Shown piece after piece: positions 17,676 to 26,126 of a stretch of 49,853 bases of DNA. The notes below the pieces were generated by a model, which saw only the letters and a program-made list of their open reading frames with translations, was not told the DNA's origin and searched no databases. The stretch lies in assembly GCF_002760435.1 (NCBI RefSeq), contig NZ_AUUU01000195.1, positions 1-49,853 on the forward strand, written 5' to 3'. Source of the DNA: Clostridium sp. LS. Lineage in GTDB: Bacteria > Bacillota > Clostridia > Clostridiales > Clostridiaceae. The stretch's first letter is position 1. The number at the start of each line of letters is the position of its first letter. The position numbers and the translations under genes are program-made.

Positions 17676-18815
17676 TTACAATTCCCCACCCTTAATAATT
17701 TTAATTTCTAAAATATCATCTTTTGGTAATAAATCAACAATAAATCCTTGATTTCTAAGCTCTTCACTTTGCTTTATAGCTTCAATTCTATTTTTTTCAT
17801 TATAATATATTTTATATACATCATCATTTAAATTCTTATTTAGTTTCACATTTGGTATTACTGAATTAATATCTATTGAGAAACCTATAGCCGGAACATA
17901 CGTATCCGAAAGATAAATTAATTTATCATATCGGCCTCCTCTTAAAAGGGTATTACCTACTCCCTCACCATATCCTCTAAAAATTATTCCTGTGTAATAG
18001 TTAAGACTTGGAACCATTCCTAAATCGAAAGTTACATTTTCTCCATAACCCAATTCCTCTAGTTGAGAATATAATTGTTCTAAGTATTCAAGATTTTCCC
18101 TTAGATCTTCATTAAAGGCTAACCTTTTTGCATCTTCTAAAATCTTTTTATCACCGAAGAGCCAAGGTAATTTATTGAAAAACTCCTTATATTCCTCTTT
18201 AATATCTATGCCAGTCAAGTAATCTTCAAGGTTCTTTAAGTTTTTATCTTCAATAAATTGTGCAATAACTTCTTTATATTCTTGATCTATTTCTAAATTT
18301 TTAAATGCTCCATTAAAAAAGCCAATATTACCTATTTCAAGCTTAAAATCATTTAATCCTAATTTTTTTAAAGCTTCTAAGGCCAATACTAAAACTTCCA
18401 AATCAGATTTTTTGTCTTTAAGACCTATAAATTCAACACCACAATCCGTATATTCATTTCTTTTTCCGCCAAGACTTTCATGAACCCTAAATACATTAGA
18501 TGTATACCTAAGTTTAATAGGTAATTCTACATCCTTTAATTTAGTTTCAACTACTCTTGCAATGGGAATTGTCATATCTGGTCTTAAAGTTAAGATACGC
18601 CCTCTATTATCAAAGAACTTGTACATATCTTCTTCTCTCAAAGTTTGAGAGTTGTTATTAAATGTTTCATAAAATTCTAGTGTTGGTGTTATTACTTCTT
18701 TATATCCCCACTTTTCAAAAAGTTTATCTATATCTCTTTCTAAATTTCTCTTAATTATACATTCATCTAGTATTAAATCCCTTGTTCCTTCCGGAAGCAT
18801 ATTTTTCTTACTCAT
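17676..18815 (-). CDS. hisZ: ATP phosphoribosyltransferase regulatory subunit
   Basis: About 379 residues; a histidyl-tRNA synthetase paralogue without tRNA charging activity that forms a complex with short HisG. Class II synthetase-like motifs are visible: LRPDMTIPIARVV (motif 2 region), LGGKRNEYTDCGVEFIG and GLNDFKLEIG, and a partial motif 3 region near LLRGGRYDKL. The start at 18815 is chosen because GGAAGGTG lies at proper spacing; the frame stays open to 18833. First gene of the operon. Confidence 0.93.
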   Translation of the reverse strand: MSKKNMLPEGTRDLILDECIIKRNLERDIDKLFEKWGYKEVITPTLEFYETFNNNSQTLREEDMYKFFDNRGRILTLRPDMTIPIARVVETKLKDVELPIKLRYTSNVFRVHESLGGKRNEYTDCGVEFIGLKDKKSDLEVLVLALEALKKLGLNDFKLEIGNIGFFNGAFKNLEIDQEYKEVIAQFIEDKNLKNLEDYLTGIDIKEEYKEFFNKLPWLFGDKKILEDAKRLAFNEDLRENLEYLEQLYSQLEELGYGENVTFDLGMVPSLNYYTGIIFRGYGEGVGNTLLRGGRYDKLIYLSDTYVPAIGFSIDINSVIPNVKLNKNLNDDVYKIYYNEKNRIEAIKQSEELRNQGFIVDLLPKDDILEIKIIKGGEL

Positions 18816-18833
18816 ACTACACCTTCCAATCAT

Positions 18834-19186
18834 TTATCGCTATACCATTGTGTTGTTTTATCATTTTATCAATTTAGCACAGTAAATCGTTGTTAAATTT
18901 ATAATATATTATTTCCCCCCTTGTGTCAACGATTCTAAAAAACTTTTCCAAATATCTTTTGGTTTTGGAAAAATAATCTTAAAATTATATAATATTAATT
19001 ATACTCTAAATATATAAACAACTTACAATACATTAATATATATCCGTAGTTATCTTTCTCAATTATATTGATTTTTATTATTTATTTAACTATTATGATA
19101 TAAGGATTGAAAAATAATATCTTAAGTCAATTTATCAAATAATATATCTTATGAATATATATTTATTGAAAGGAGATACATGAATC
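18834..19186. other. Divergent intergenic region hisZ / DUF1275 gene
   Basis: 353 bases between two divergent genes. It holds the his promoter (18901-18929), a leader of about 75 bases to hisZ, and on the other side the SD AAAGGAGA for the DUF1275 gene. The rest is AT-rich. The his leader is too short for a T-box, and no specifier or T-box consensus was found. Confidence 0.6.
18901..18929 (-). promoter_or_regulatory. Promoter of the histidine operon
   Basis: Read on the minus strand, a perfect TTGACA (18924-18929), a 17-base spacer and TATTAT (18901-18906). The predicted transcript starts near 18893, leaving a leader of roughly 75-80 bases before the hisZ ATG. Confidence 0.85.
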
Positions 19187-19936
19187 TTGATTACAAAAGA
19201 TATACTTAACAAAGATATTCAAAGTGAGACTTCAAACCTTAAGATGAAGATCTATGCTAAAACATCTGAATCTGTAAAACTCGGATTTCTTCTTGCAATA
19301 GTTGGGGGATTTTTAGACGCTTATACATTTATTTGCAGAGGAGAAGTATTTGCCAACGCTCAGACAGGTAATATTGTTTTACTTGGAATAGAACTTACCA
19401 AAGGAGATTTTGTACAAGCATTAATGGCTTTTTTACCTATTTTAGCTTTTATAGTTGGCGTATTTGTAGCTGAAATAATAAGAGATTTTAAATCTCCATC
19501 TATTACTTTTGTTTCAGGGGCTGAACGAATAATTTTAATTATAGAAACCATAGTACTCATCATTATAGGATTTATACCAACTACGGTACCTCATATATTT
19601 GTAACAGTACCAATATCATTTGTGTCCTCTGTACAAATAGCTTCGTTTAGAACCTTAATTGATTCTCCTTATTGCACAACTATGTGCACTGGTAATCTAA
19701 GATCAGCGTGCCATTCAGCTTACATTGCTTTAACATGTAAGGATAAAAAATCAGCTACAAATACTACTAGGTATGCAATAATAATACTTTCTTTTTTACT
19801 CGGAGCTTGTATTGGTGGAATTCTCACTTTGCGCATAGGCGTTAAATCTATATGGTTTGCTGCATTAGTGCTAATATGTTCCTTATGTTTGTATAGTATA
19901 GATGAATATAGATTTACAAAAAGTAATTTAAAATAG
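19187..19936 (+). CDS. DUF1275 (YoaK-type) membrane protein
   Basis: 249 residues, strongly hydrophobic, about six transmembrane segments. The DUF1275 signature GGFLDAYTFICRGEVFANAQTGN is visible near residues 42-64, with the polar TGN typical of the family. The function is unknown, often supposed transport. It starts with TTG at 19187, with AAAGGAGAT about 9 bases upstream; an ATG at 19180 opens only a nine-codon frame. It is monocistronic, divergent from the his operon and closed by a strong terminator. Confidence 0.85.
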   Translation: MITKDILNKDIQSETSNLKMKIYAKTSESVKLGFLLAIVGGFLDAYTFICRGEVFANAQTGNIVLLGIELTKGDFVQALMAFLPILAFIVGVFVAEIIRDFKSPSITFVSGAERIILIIETIVLIIIGFIPTTVPHIFVTVPISFVSSVQIASFRTLIDSPYCTTMCTGNLRSACHSAYIALTCKDKKSATNTTRYAIIILSFLLGACIGGILTLRIGVKSIWFAALVLICSLCLYSIDEYRFTKSNLK

Positions 19937-20008
19937 ATAATAGATATGTAGAGCCAATAATCCTATTTGAATTAATGAATTCATCAATTTATTAAAAATA
20001 TAAATAAA

Positions 20009-20059
20009 ATTAGATACATATTTGTAATGAGTAACTACAAATATGTATCTAATTTTTTT
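20009..20059 (+). terminator. Terminator of the DUF1275 gene
   Basis: An 18-bp perfect stem (20009-20026 with 20036-20053; arm ATTAGATACATATTTGTA) around a 9-base loop, overlapping and followed by seven T on the plus strand. Confidence 0.95.
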
Positions 20060-20092
20060 AGAGTTAAAATATAGTTTAAGTACTAAGGATTC

Positions 20093-20317
20093 TTATTGAG
20101 CTGTAACATTAAAGAATAGTGCTTTTCCAATAGGAGTATCTTTTATTGCTTGTTTAACTATAGGAGCTGCTTTTTGATCATCATCATAGCTAGAATCAAA
20201 AATAATCTTAAGACCTTCTTTTTTCACATATTTAAAAACCTTTTGATTTTCAATTTCAATGTTTTCAACAATTTGAATTATGTCGTCTTGTCTTAATGCA
20301 CAATTAACTATTATCAT
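20093..20317 (-). CDS. Small hypothetical protein
   Basis: 74 residues, soluble, not recognised. It has an alternating beta/alpha look: MIIVNCALRQDDIIQIVENI, then KVFKYVKKEGLKIIFDSS, DQKAAPIVKQAIKDT and a hydrophobic end. A GAGGTAA SD precedes the ATG. It is transcribed alone on the minus strand between the convergent DUF1275 terminator and the thiI terminator. It may be a small regulatory or DNA/ligand-binding domain, but nothing specific supports that. Confidence 0.7.
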   Translation of the reverse strand: MIIVNCALRQDDIIQIVENIEIENQKVFKYVKKEGLKIIFDSSYDDDQKAAPIVKQAIKDTPIGKALFFNVTAQ

Positions 20318-20507
20318 TTTCTTTACCTCATTTCTACTATTCTTTTACTAAAATAACATAAGTTATATAGTAATTAACTTCTCTTTATTTTGTTATATTA
20401 ATATTATAAATTTAATATAACATATAGTTGTTGTTTTTTCAATTTTTTCAGTTAATAAAATATATAAATTAATAAATAAATGCATGTTTTTTACTCATTA
20501 TTCAACA

Positions 20508-20555
20508 AAAAGAGGCTATTACAAAACAATTCAAAGTTATGTAATAGCCTCTTTT
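20508..20555 (-). terminator. Terminator of the desulfurase-thiI operon
   Basis: AAAAGAGGCTATTACA (20508-20523) pairs perfectly with 20540-20555 around a 16-base loop. A tail of T on either strand makes it bidirectional. It is 6 bases beyond the thiI stop. Confidence 0.9.
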
Positions 20556-20560
20556 CTTTA

Positions 20561-21718
20561 TTAAAATGTTACAACTTCTATATTTTCCATTGATTTTTCA
20601 ACCAATTCATCTATATTTAATTTTTCTTCTTCTTTTCTTATAGCATCAAGCTTGGGATTAGTTTTTGGATGCTTTGGAACAAAAATTGTACAACAATCTT
20701 CATAAGGAAGAATTGAAGTTTCATATGTTCCTATTTGTCTAGCAATTTCCATTATATCTGTTTTATCCATAGCTATTAATGGTCTGAATGCTGGTCTATC
20801 AGCACAATCATCACTAACAACAAGTCCATCCATGGTTTGGCTTGCAACTTGCCCTATGCTCTCTCCAGTACTTACTGAATTTATTCCATATTTTTCTGCA
20901 AGAACACAAGCTATTCTCATCATAAATCTTCTCATTATAATAGTAAGCTCATCCTCTCTACAATTTTTTATAATTTCCATTTGAATGTCCGTAAATGGAA
21001 CTATGTATAAATTTATTTTTTCTGTGTATTGAGCTAATATTTTCGCTAGTTCTTTAACCTTATCTTTAGCTCTTTCTGAGGTGTAAGGATGACTATGATA
21101 ATATACACAGCTAACTTCAACACCTCTTTTAGCCATTAGGTATCCTGCTACAGGAGAATCTATACCTCCAGAAAGCATAAGCATTGTGCTCCCATTCATT
21201 CCATAAGGAAGACCAGCTGCGCCCTTAGTTACATCTGAATTTGACCAAACATAAGCATAGTTATTTCTTATTTCAATATTTATTAGAATTTCTGGATTTT
21301 TAACATCAACACTTATTTCTCCATCATAATTAGTAAGAACATATGCGCCAACTTTTCTTGATACTTCCATAGAGTTTAACTCAAATTTTTTATTAGCTCT
21401 ATTAGTTGTAATTTTGAAAGTACTTCCCTTAGCCCCGTTAACCTTCTCTAAAGCAACTTTTTGTATGCTGTCAAAATCTATTTCTACCTCTCTAACTAAA
21501 CATACTTCTAATATTCCAAATACTTTACTAATCCTCTTAATGCTTTCCTCTATTTCATCTGTTTTAATAAAATATCTTCCACTATCATGTATAAACTCTA
21601 CTTTTATTCCCTCAAGTTTTTTACCTATATTGTCTCTTAATTTTCTTTCGAATTTACCTCTATTCAATCCCTTTAAAAATATCTCTGGGGCATACTTTAC
21701 CAAAATAAGTTCTTTCAT
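20561..21718 (-). CDS. thiI: tRNA 4-thiouridine synthase / thiamine sulfurtransferase ThiI
   Basis: 385 residues; adenylates and thiolates U8 of tRNA and can pass sulfur to ThiS for thiamine. The N-terminal ferredoxin-like and THUMP domain covers about residues 1-165; the PP-loop reads LSGGIDSPVAGYLM near 185. It has no C-terminal rhodanese domain, the usual state in Gram-positives, where a dedicated cysteine desulfurase supplies persulfide directly. That desulfurase is encoded immediately upstream, with the ATG overlapping its TAA (TAATG). Confidence 0.96.
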   Translation of the reverse strand: MKELILVKYAPEIFLKGLNRGKFERKLRDNIGKKLEGIKVEFIHDSGRYFIKTDEIEESIKRISKVFGILEVCLVREVEIDFDSIQKVALEKVNGAKGSTFKITTNRANKKFELNSMEVSRKVGAYVLTNYDGEISVDVKNPEILINIEIRNNYAYVWSNSDVTKGAAGLPYGMNGSTMLMLSGGIDSPVAGYLMAKRGVEVSCVYYHSHPYTSERAKDKVKELAKILAQYTEKINLYIVPFTDIQMEIIKNCREDELTIIMRRFMMRIACVLAEKYGINSVSTGESIGQVASQTMDGLVVSDDCADRPAFRPLIAMDKTDIMEIARQIGTYETSILPYEDCCTIFVPKHPKTNPKLDAIRKEEEKLNIDELVEKSMENIEVVTF

Positions 21719-22866
21719 TACTTTTTTATCCTCCTTAAAAATTTAAGTCCTTCATTTAAAGTTTCTATTACATAATCTACTTCTTCTATATTATTATCAT
21801 CAGAAAAAGAAAATCTAATTCCTCCTGATATCTCATCTGAACTTAATCCTAAAGCTTTGAGCACATAACTTCCACCAATTTTTTCTCTTTCTTTTGAAGA
21901 ACATGCTGAACCTGTTGAAACATATATTTCAGATTCCTCTAAAAAATGAAGAAGTACTTCACCTTTTACGCCTTTAAATGAGACATTCAATATGTATGGT
22001 GAAAAATCTTCACTTAAATTACTGTTTATTCTTATACTATCTATACATTTAAGTCTTTCGATAAATTTCTTCTTTATTTCAAAAACTTTTTCATAATTTG
22101 CTTTTAAATTATTATTAGCAATTTTAGCTGCCAAGCTCATTCCCATAATGCCTGGTATATTTTGCGTTCCAGCTCTTACTCCAAATTCTTGAGATCCACC
22201 TTCTATTAATGGCGCTATAGTATTGGGTTTCTTTATGTATATAAATCCTACACCCTTTGGACCATGAAATTTATGTGCACTTACAGTTAAAAAATCTATA
22301 TTTGTTTTTTTCACATCAATAATAAATTTTCCATAACTTTGAACAGCATCAACATGAAATTTTGCTCTATTACTACTTTCCTTTATTATGTTACTTATTT
22401 CATTTAAATCCTGAATTACTCCAACTTCATTATTTACATGCATTATCGAAACAAGTACAGTCTCTTTAGTTATAGATTCTCTTAGATGATTTAAATCAAC
22501 TTTCCCGTCCTCATTTATTTTTAAAAATGTAATTTTAACATTTTTATCTTCCAGCTTTTTTATGGTATTTAAAATAGAAGCGTGTTCAAAAGGGGTTGTA
22601 ATTAAATGAGAACCACTTTTCAAAATCCCCTTAAGCACCAAATTATTTCCTTCACTTCCACCTGAATTAAAATATATTTCACTTTCATCAGCATTTATAG
22701 TTTTTGCTAACACTTCTCTACATTCCTTCAGTTTTCTTTCGCTTTTAAGTCCTAAATTATGTAGAGAAGACGGATTTCCATAAAATTCTTTCATACCAAA
22801 AGCCACTTCATCTATTACTTCTTCAAAAGGCTTTGTTGTTGAACTATTATCAAAATAAACCTCCAT
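21718..22866 (-). CDS. Cysteine desulfurase partner of ThiI
   Basis: 382 residues; class V aminotransferase fold, PLP enzyme turning cysteine into alanine and a protein persulfide. N-terminal VYFDNSSTTKP is typical, the PLP lysine is in SAHKFHGPKGVGF, and the catalytic cysteine loop is STGSACSS. Coupling to thiI matches the NifZ/YtbJ-ThiI pair of Bacillus, so sulfur for s4U is the likely role. It might also serve Fe-S assembly, but no scaffold gene is adjacent. The start has an SD-like GAAGAGGTG. Confidence 0.93.
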   Translation of the reverse strand: MEVYFDNSSTTKPFEEVIDEVAFGMKEFYGNPSSLHNLGLKSERKLKECREVLAKTINADESEIYFNSGGSEGNNLVLKGILKSGSHLITTPFEHASILNTIKKLEDKNVKITFLKINEDGKVDLNHLRESITKETVLVSIMHVNNEVGVIQDLNEISNIIKESSNRAKFHVDAVQSYGKFIIDVKKTNIDFLTVSAHKFHGPKGVGFIYIKKPNTIAPLIEGGSQEFGVRAGTQNIPGIMGMSLAAKIANNNLKANYEKVFEIKKKFIERLKCIDSIRINSNLSEDFSPYILNVSFKGVKGEVLLHFLEESEIYVSTGSACSSKEREKIGGSYVLKALGLSSDEISGGIRFSFSDDNNIEEVDYVIETLNEGLKFLRRIKK

Positions 22867-23014
22867 TATAACACCTCTTCCTTTCGAGTTTATATCTTAA
22901 AGTAATATTACTCTTTATTTTATCACTTTTCTTATAAACTTACTCCACAAATACATGTCTTATTATAACAAAAAAATGACATCTGCATAGTCTTTTTTAA
23001 TATACATATAAATA

Positions 23015-23047
23015 AAGCAGTAAACAAGTGTTTCTTATTTACTGCTT
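23015..23047. terminator. Hairpin, possible terminator
   Basis: AAGCAGTAAA (23015-23024) pairs perfectly with TTTACTGCTT (23038-23047). No strong T-run follows on either strand, so its role is uncertain. Confidence 0.4.
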
Positions 23048-23130
23048 CAGAGAGAGAGAGAAAATTGTTAAGGGGTAATTATTTAGTATTTATTTAGTAT
23101 TTATTAGGGTTAATTGTATTATATCATATT

Positions 23131-23159
23131 TTGACAAAATAAAACATATTTTATATAAA
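23131..23159 (+). promoter_or_regulatory. Plus-strand promoter match with no gene behind it
   Basis: TTGACA (23131-23136), a 17-base spacer and TATAAA (23154-23159). It points into the 3' end of the HD-GYP gene on the opposite strand. In such AT-rich DNA chance matches occur, but both hexamers and the spacing are close to ideal. Confidence 0.4.
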
Positions 23160-23207
23160 ATTTATTTACTTTTATTTTACTTTTCTTGTTTTTCTCTATT
23201 ATTAAAA

Positions 23208-23253
23208 TAGGATAATATTTAAAATAAAATTTATTATTTAAAACATTATCCTA
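23208..23253 (-). terminator. Terminator after the HD-GYP gene
   Basis: TAGGATAATATTTAAAATAA (23208-23227) pairs, with two mismatches, with the arm ending at 23253. It begins 11 bases beyond the stop codon; the minus-strand tail is TTTTAAT. Confidence 0.7.
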
Positions 23254-23263
23254 ATGTGTTTAG

Positions 23264-24355
23264 TTAATTGGAATTTGTTACTCCCATATTTTTTATTAAA
23301 TAACTATAATCTATACCCAATATTACTATGTTTTTTAAATCAAAATTATTGTTAAGATCTAAAACTTCTCCACCAGTAACTTTAATTACAGGCCTTAATG
23401 GATTATCTGTATTTCTTTTAATAATATTTCCAGCTCTTCCGTCACTTAACCTTACTCGTGAACCAATAGGATATGGTTCAATCTTTCTCAAAAAAGCTTT
23501 CACTACATTATAATCGAAACTTGTCCCTGCACCACCCATTATATACTCTATGGCCTCAAAGGGTTTTATTGGTCTCCTATAAGGTCTATTAGCCGTTAAT
23601 GCATCGTAAACATCTGCAACTGCAATTATTCTTCCAAAAAGAGGAATGCTGTCCTTTTTTAAACCATTTGGGTATCCTGTTCCATCAAATTTTTCATGGT
23701 GGCTAATTATTCCAAAATATATATCATCTTTTACTTCTTTATTTCCACTAATGAAATTTCCTCCTAAACTAGCATGTGTTTTAACAATCTCAAATTCATC
23801 TTCTGTAAGTCGTGCTGGCTTTGATATTAATTCAATTGGTATTTCTACCTTTCCTATATCGTGTAACATTGCACATACCCCTAGGTCGCATAATTGTTTT
23901 CTATCCAAGCCTAGTTCTGCTCCGATAGCAATAGATATTACTGTTACACTTAATGAATGTAAATATGTATTTTCATCATATGATTGCAAATCAGAAATTC
24001 CTATTGTAATGCCCTTATTTTTGTTTATATTTCTAACAAGTTTGTCTGATATCTTTTCTACTTCTTTTATAGTATCATCACTTAGGATTTGGTGAGAATT
24101 CTCACAAACCTCAAAGATTTTTTTAATTGCTGATACAGATTCCTTTCTAAGCCTATAATCAAGGATTTCATTTGTTCTGCCATCTTCAATATATACTCCT
24201 GATATATCAAAAGTAACCAATTTATCAATTTTTTCCCGTGTTAATATTGTTCCATTTTTAAACAAAAACGCCTCCGACCTTCTATTATGAGCAATTTCTA
24301 CATCAGAGGCCAATATCATACCACTTTTTAATTTATACTGAGGCACAAAAATCAT
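23264..24355 (-). CDS. HD-GYP domain phosphodiesterase
   Basis: 363 residues; predicted cyclic di-GMP hydrolase. A DUF3391-like N-terminal part (about 1-120) precedes the HD-GYP domain, with the metal-binding HD pair in CAMLHDIGKVEIP, the HH pair in ISHHEKFDGTGYPNG (GYP intact), and ADVYDALTANRPYR. A short C-terminal beta part (PIGSRVRLSDGRAG) follows. No membrane segment is seen. Together with the GGDEF protein at 7223-10426 the window holds one maker and one breaker of the same messenger. It lies 83 bases downstream of the alarmone synthetase gene and may be co-transcribed with it. Confidence 0.93.
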   Translation of the reverse strand: MIFVPQYKLKSGMILASDVEIAHNRRSEAFLFKNGTILTREKIDKLVTFDISGVYIEDGRTNEILDYRLRKESVSAIKKIFEVCENSHQILSDDTIKEVEKISDKLVRNINKNKGITIGISDLQSYDENTYLHSLSVTVISIAIGAELGLDRKQLCDLGVCAMLHDIGKVEIPIELISKPARLTEDEFEIVKTHASLGGNFISGNKEVKDDIYFGIISHHEKFDGTGYPNGLKKDSIPLFGRIIAVADVYDALTANRPYRRPIKPFEAIEYIMGGAGTSFDYNVVKAFLRKIEPYPIGSRVRLSDGRAGNIIKRNTDNPLRPVIKVTGGEVLDLNNNFDLKNIVILGIDYSYLIKNMGVTNSN

Positions 24356-24438
24356 TTAAATACCTCCTAAAATTTTATTATTTGTATAAATTATATAAAA
24401 AATGGTTAATTATAGTCAAGTAAATATGATAATTCAAT

Positions 24439-25239
24439 TTATTGTATTTTATCTTTTAGTCTACTTATCTCAGCCTCTTGTTCCTGAATTATTCTTTTGT
24501 AGCTTACTTCTTTTTCTCCCCATTCCTTGCTTAAATTGTTTATTAATGATGCCATTTCATCTGCACTTCCTACAATTCTATTAAACAATAACAAATTAGA
24601 TTGAAGAATCTCAGGAATTTCACTATGTGAATATCTTAGCCTATGATCTATTTCTCCATAACCTTCTTCAAAAATTGTTCTGACTTGTATTTCTGCAATA
24701 ACCTTTTCATTCGTTGGGTAAAATTCTACTAGGTAGTGAACCGAACGATAACCAGATGCCTTTGACCTCACCTCTATATTGGGATCATCAAAAACATCAA
24801 TATTATCTCCATCTCTAACATTTGCAGTTATTTCAATCACCTTCCAGGTCTTTACAATGAAATCATGTATTTCCTGCCATTGATCTTTAAATATATGGAT
24901 AACTCTTATTCCTATTAAATCATTTATCTCATTTTTATAATTACTTACTGTAAACTCAAAATCATTTCCATACTTATTTTTTCTATCTTCAGTTTTTCTT
25001 ATAATTTTTTCTATCAATCGATTTGGTTCCTTAATTCTTGATTTAACGGAGTGCACCATTTTTTGTGACCTTAATATATTGGCTATAAATTCTGCTTGGG
25101 TTTCATATGTAATTTTATAATCTATATAGTCTTCATAAATCTCCTTAAGACAATCAATATTAATATTATTTCTTAAAATTGTTTCTTTTGCATGTGGATA
25201 TCTTTGCAAAAATTCATCTTTGTTAAAACTTCTTTTCAT
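24439..25239 (-). CDS. RelA/SpoT-type (p)ppGpp synthetase, small form
   Basis: 266 residues; predicted GTP pyrophosphokinase making the stringent-response alarmone. The synthetase domain is seen: SRIKEPNRLIEKIIRK, DLIGIRVIHIF, ASGYRSVHYLVEF and EIQVRTIFEEGYGEIDHRLRYS. The hydrolase HD domain and the TGS/ACT regulatory region of full-length Rel are absent. The last 45 residues look like a coiled coil (EQEAEISRLKDKIQ), which may drive oligomerisation. It begins about 80 bases after the msrA terminator. Confidence 0.9.
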   Translation of the reverse strand: MKRSFNKDEFLQRYPHAKETILRNNINIDCLKEIYEDYIDYKITYETQAEFIANILRSQKMVHSVKSRIKEPNRLIEKIIRKTEDRKNKYGNDFEFTVSNYKNEINDLIGIRVIHIFKDQWQEIHDFIVKTWKVIEITANVRDGDNIDVFDDPNIEVRSKASGYRSVHYLVEFYPTNEKVIAEIQVRTIFEEGYGEIDHRLRYSHSEIPEILQSNLLLFNRIVGSADEMASLINNLSKEWGEKEVSYKRIIQEQEAEISRLKDKIQ

Positions 25240-25319
25240 AGGATATACTCCTTAAACTTAATTATAATAATTTTTAAAAGAAAAAACTTATCATACTAAT
25301 TCTAAGCTAACTTAACTAA

Positions 25320-25349
25320 AAACTTCAACCAATTCACAGGTTGAAGTTT
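25320..25349 (-). terminator. Terminator after msrA
   Basis: AAACTTCAACC (25320-25330) pairs perfectly with GGTTGAAGTTT (25339-25349) around an 8-base loop; the minus-strand tail is TTTTAGTTAAG. It is 12 bases beyond the msrA stop. Confidence 0.85.
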
Positions 25350-25360
25350 AATATTAATTT

Positions 25361-25834
25361 TTAATTAAATTTAATATGACAATATCCATTTGGATTTTTC
25401 TCCAAATAATCCTGATGATATTCTTCTGCTCTATAATATTTTTCCAACGGTTTAATTTCTGTAACAATTGGATTTTTATATTGCTCTTGTACCTTCATTT
25501 TGCTATTATTAATTACATTAACATCACTTTCATCAATATAATAAATCCCACTCCTATATTGCGTGCCAACATCTGCAGCTTGTTTATTAAGTGTTGTCGG
25601 ATCAATAATACTCCAAAATTTATCTAATAATACCTCTAATGAAACTAGTTTTTCATCGTATGTTATGTAACATACTTCAACAAAACCTGTATCATTTCTG
25701 CATACTTGTTCATAAATTGGATTTTCTGTTTTTCCATTTGCATATCCTACTTCAGTTACTAACACTCCTGGTATCATAGAAAAAAACTTTTCCACTCCCC
25801 AAAAGCATCCACCACCTAAAACTATCTTTTTCAT
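25361..25834 (-). CDS. msrA: Peptide methionine sulfoxide reductase A
   Basis: 157 residues; reduces the S-epimer of methionine sulfoxide in proteins. The catalytic Cys10 is in GGGCFWGVEKFF; EVGYANG, YRSGIYY and the AEEYHQDYLEKNP segment are typical. This is the short form without a fused MsrB. The SD AGGAGGC precedes the ATG. Single gene with its own terminator. Confidence 0.97.
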   Translation of the reverse strand: MKKIVLGGGCFWGVEKFFSMIPGVLVTEVGYANGKTENPIYEQVCRNDTGFVEVCYITYDEKLVSLEVLLDKFWSIIDPTTLNKQAADVGTQYRSGIYYIDESDVNVINNSKMKVQEQYKNPIVTEIKPLEKYYRAEEYHQDYLEKNPNGYCHIKFN

Positions 25835-26018
25835 TTCAAGAGCCTCCTTAATACTAGTAATTTAAGTTATGCTTTTAATATAATTTCTCCCACGATACTT
25901 TTTAAAGATTAAAATTAATTATATAATATCTTTCCCAACTTTCCAACTTTTAAAAATTTAATTCCATAATTAAATATAAATTTGTAAAAGAATTTAATTC
26001 TATTATTTATTCAAAATA

Positions 26019-26059
26019 AAATGCCTCAAAAGTTATTAATTTGAACTTTTGAGACATTT
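26019..26059 (-). terminator. Terminator after the DUF3800-like gene
   Basis: AAATGCCTCAAAAGTT (26019-26034) pairs with 26044-26059 with one mismatch around a 9-base loop. The core TGcCTCAAAA / TTTTGAGaCA recurs in the hairpin at 37707-37786. Confidence 0.8.
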
Positions 26060-26126
26060 CGTTCTATCCTTATCTTTAATTTCTTTTGAACAATGTTTCT
26101 AGCTTAGAATTCCTTATAAATTTCAA

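Larger units (their letters stand above)
22867..23263. other. AT-rich spacer with hairpins, short tandem repeats and a plus-strand promoter match
   Basis: 397 bases without a gene. It contains a 10-bp hairpin (23015-23024 with 23038-23047), a run of GA dinucleotides at about 23049-23060, near-tandem copies of TTTAGTATTTAT around 23089-23107, a consensus-like plus-strand promoter at 23131-23159 and a terminator at 23208-23253. The minus-strand promoter of the desulfurase gene must also lie here but was not pinned down. Confidence 0.5.

Noticed and set aside
18834..18900. T-box or attenuator in the his leader
   Set aside because: The leader is only about 75 bases, and I found neither a T-box consensus nor paired terminator and antiterminator stems.
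20561..22866. Thiamine (TPP) riboswitch upstream of the desulfurase-thiI pair
   Set aside because: No CUGAGA or ACCUGA-type conserved segments were seen upstream of 22866, and the pair more likely serves tRNA thiolation.
23083..23110. Short tandem TTTAGTATTTAT repeats as a CRISPR array or iteron origin
   Set aside because: Only about three near-adjacent 11-base units without spacers, and no cas or rep gene.
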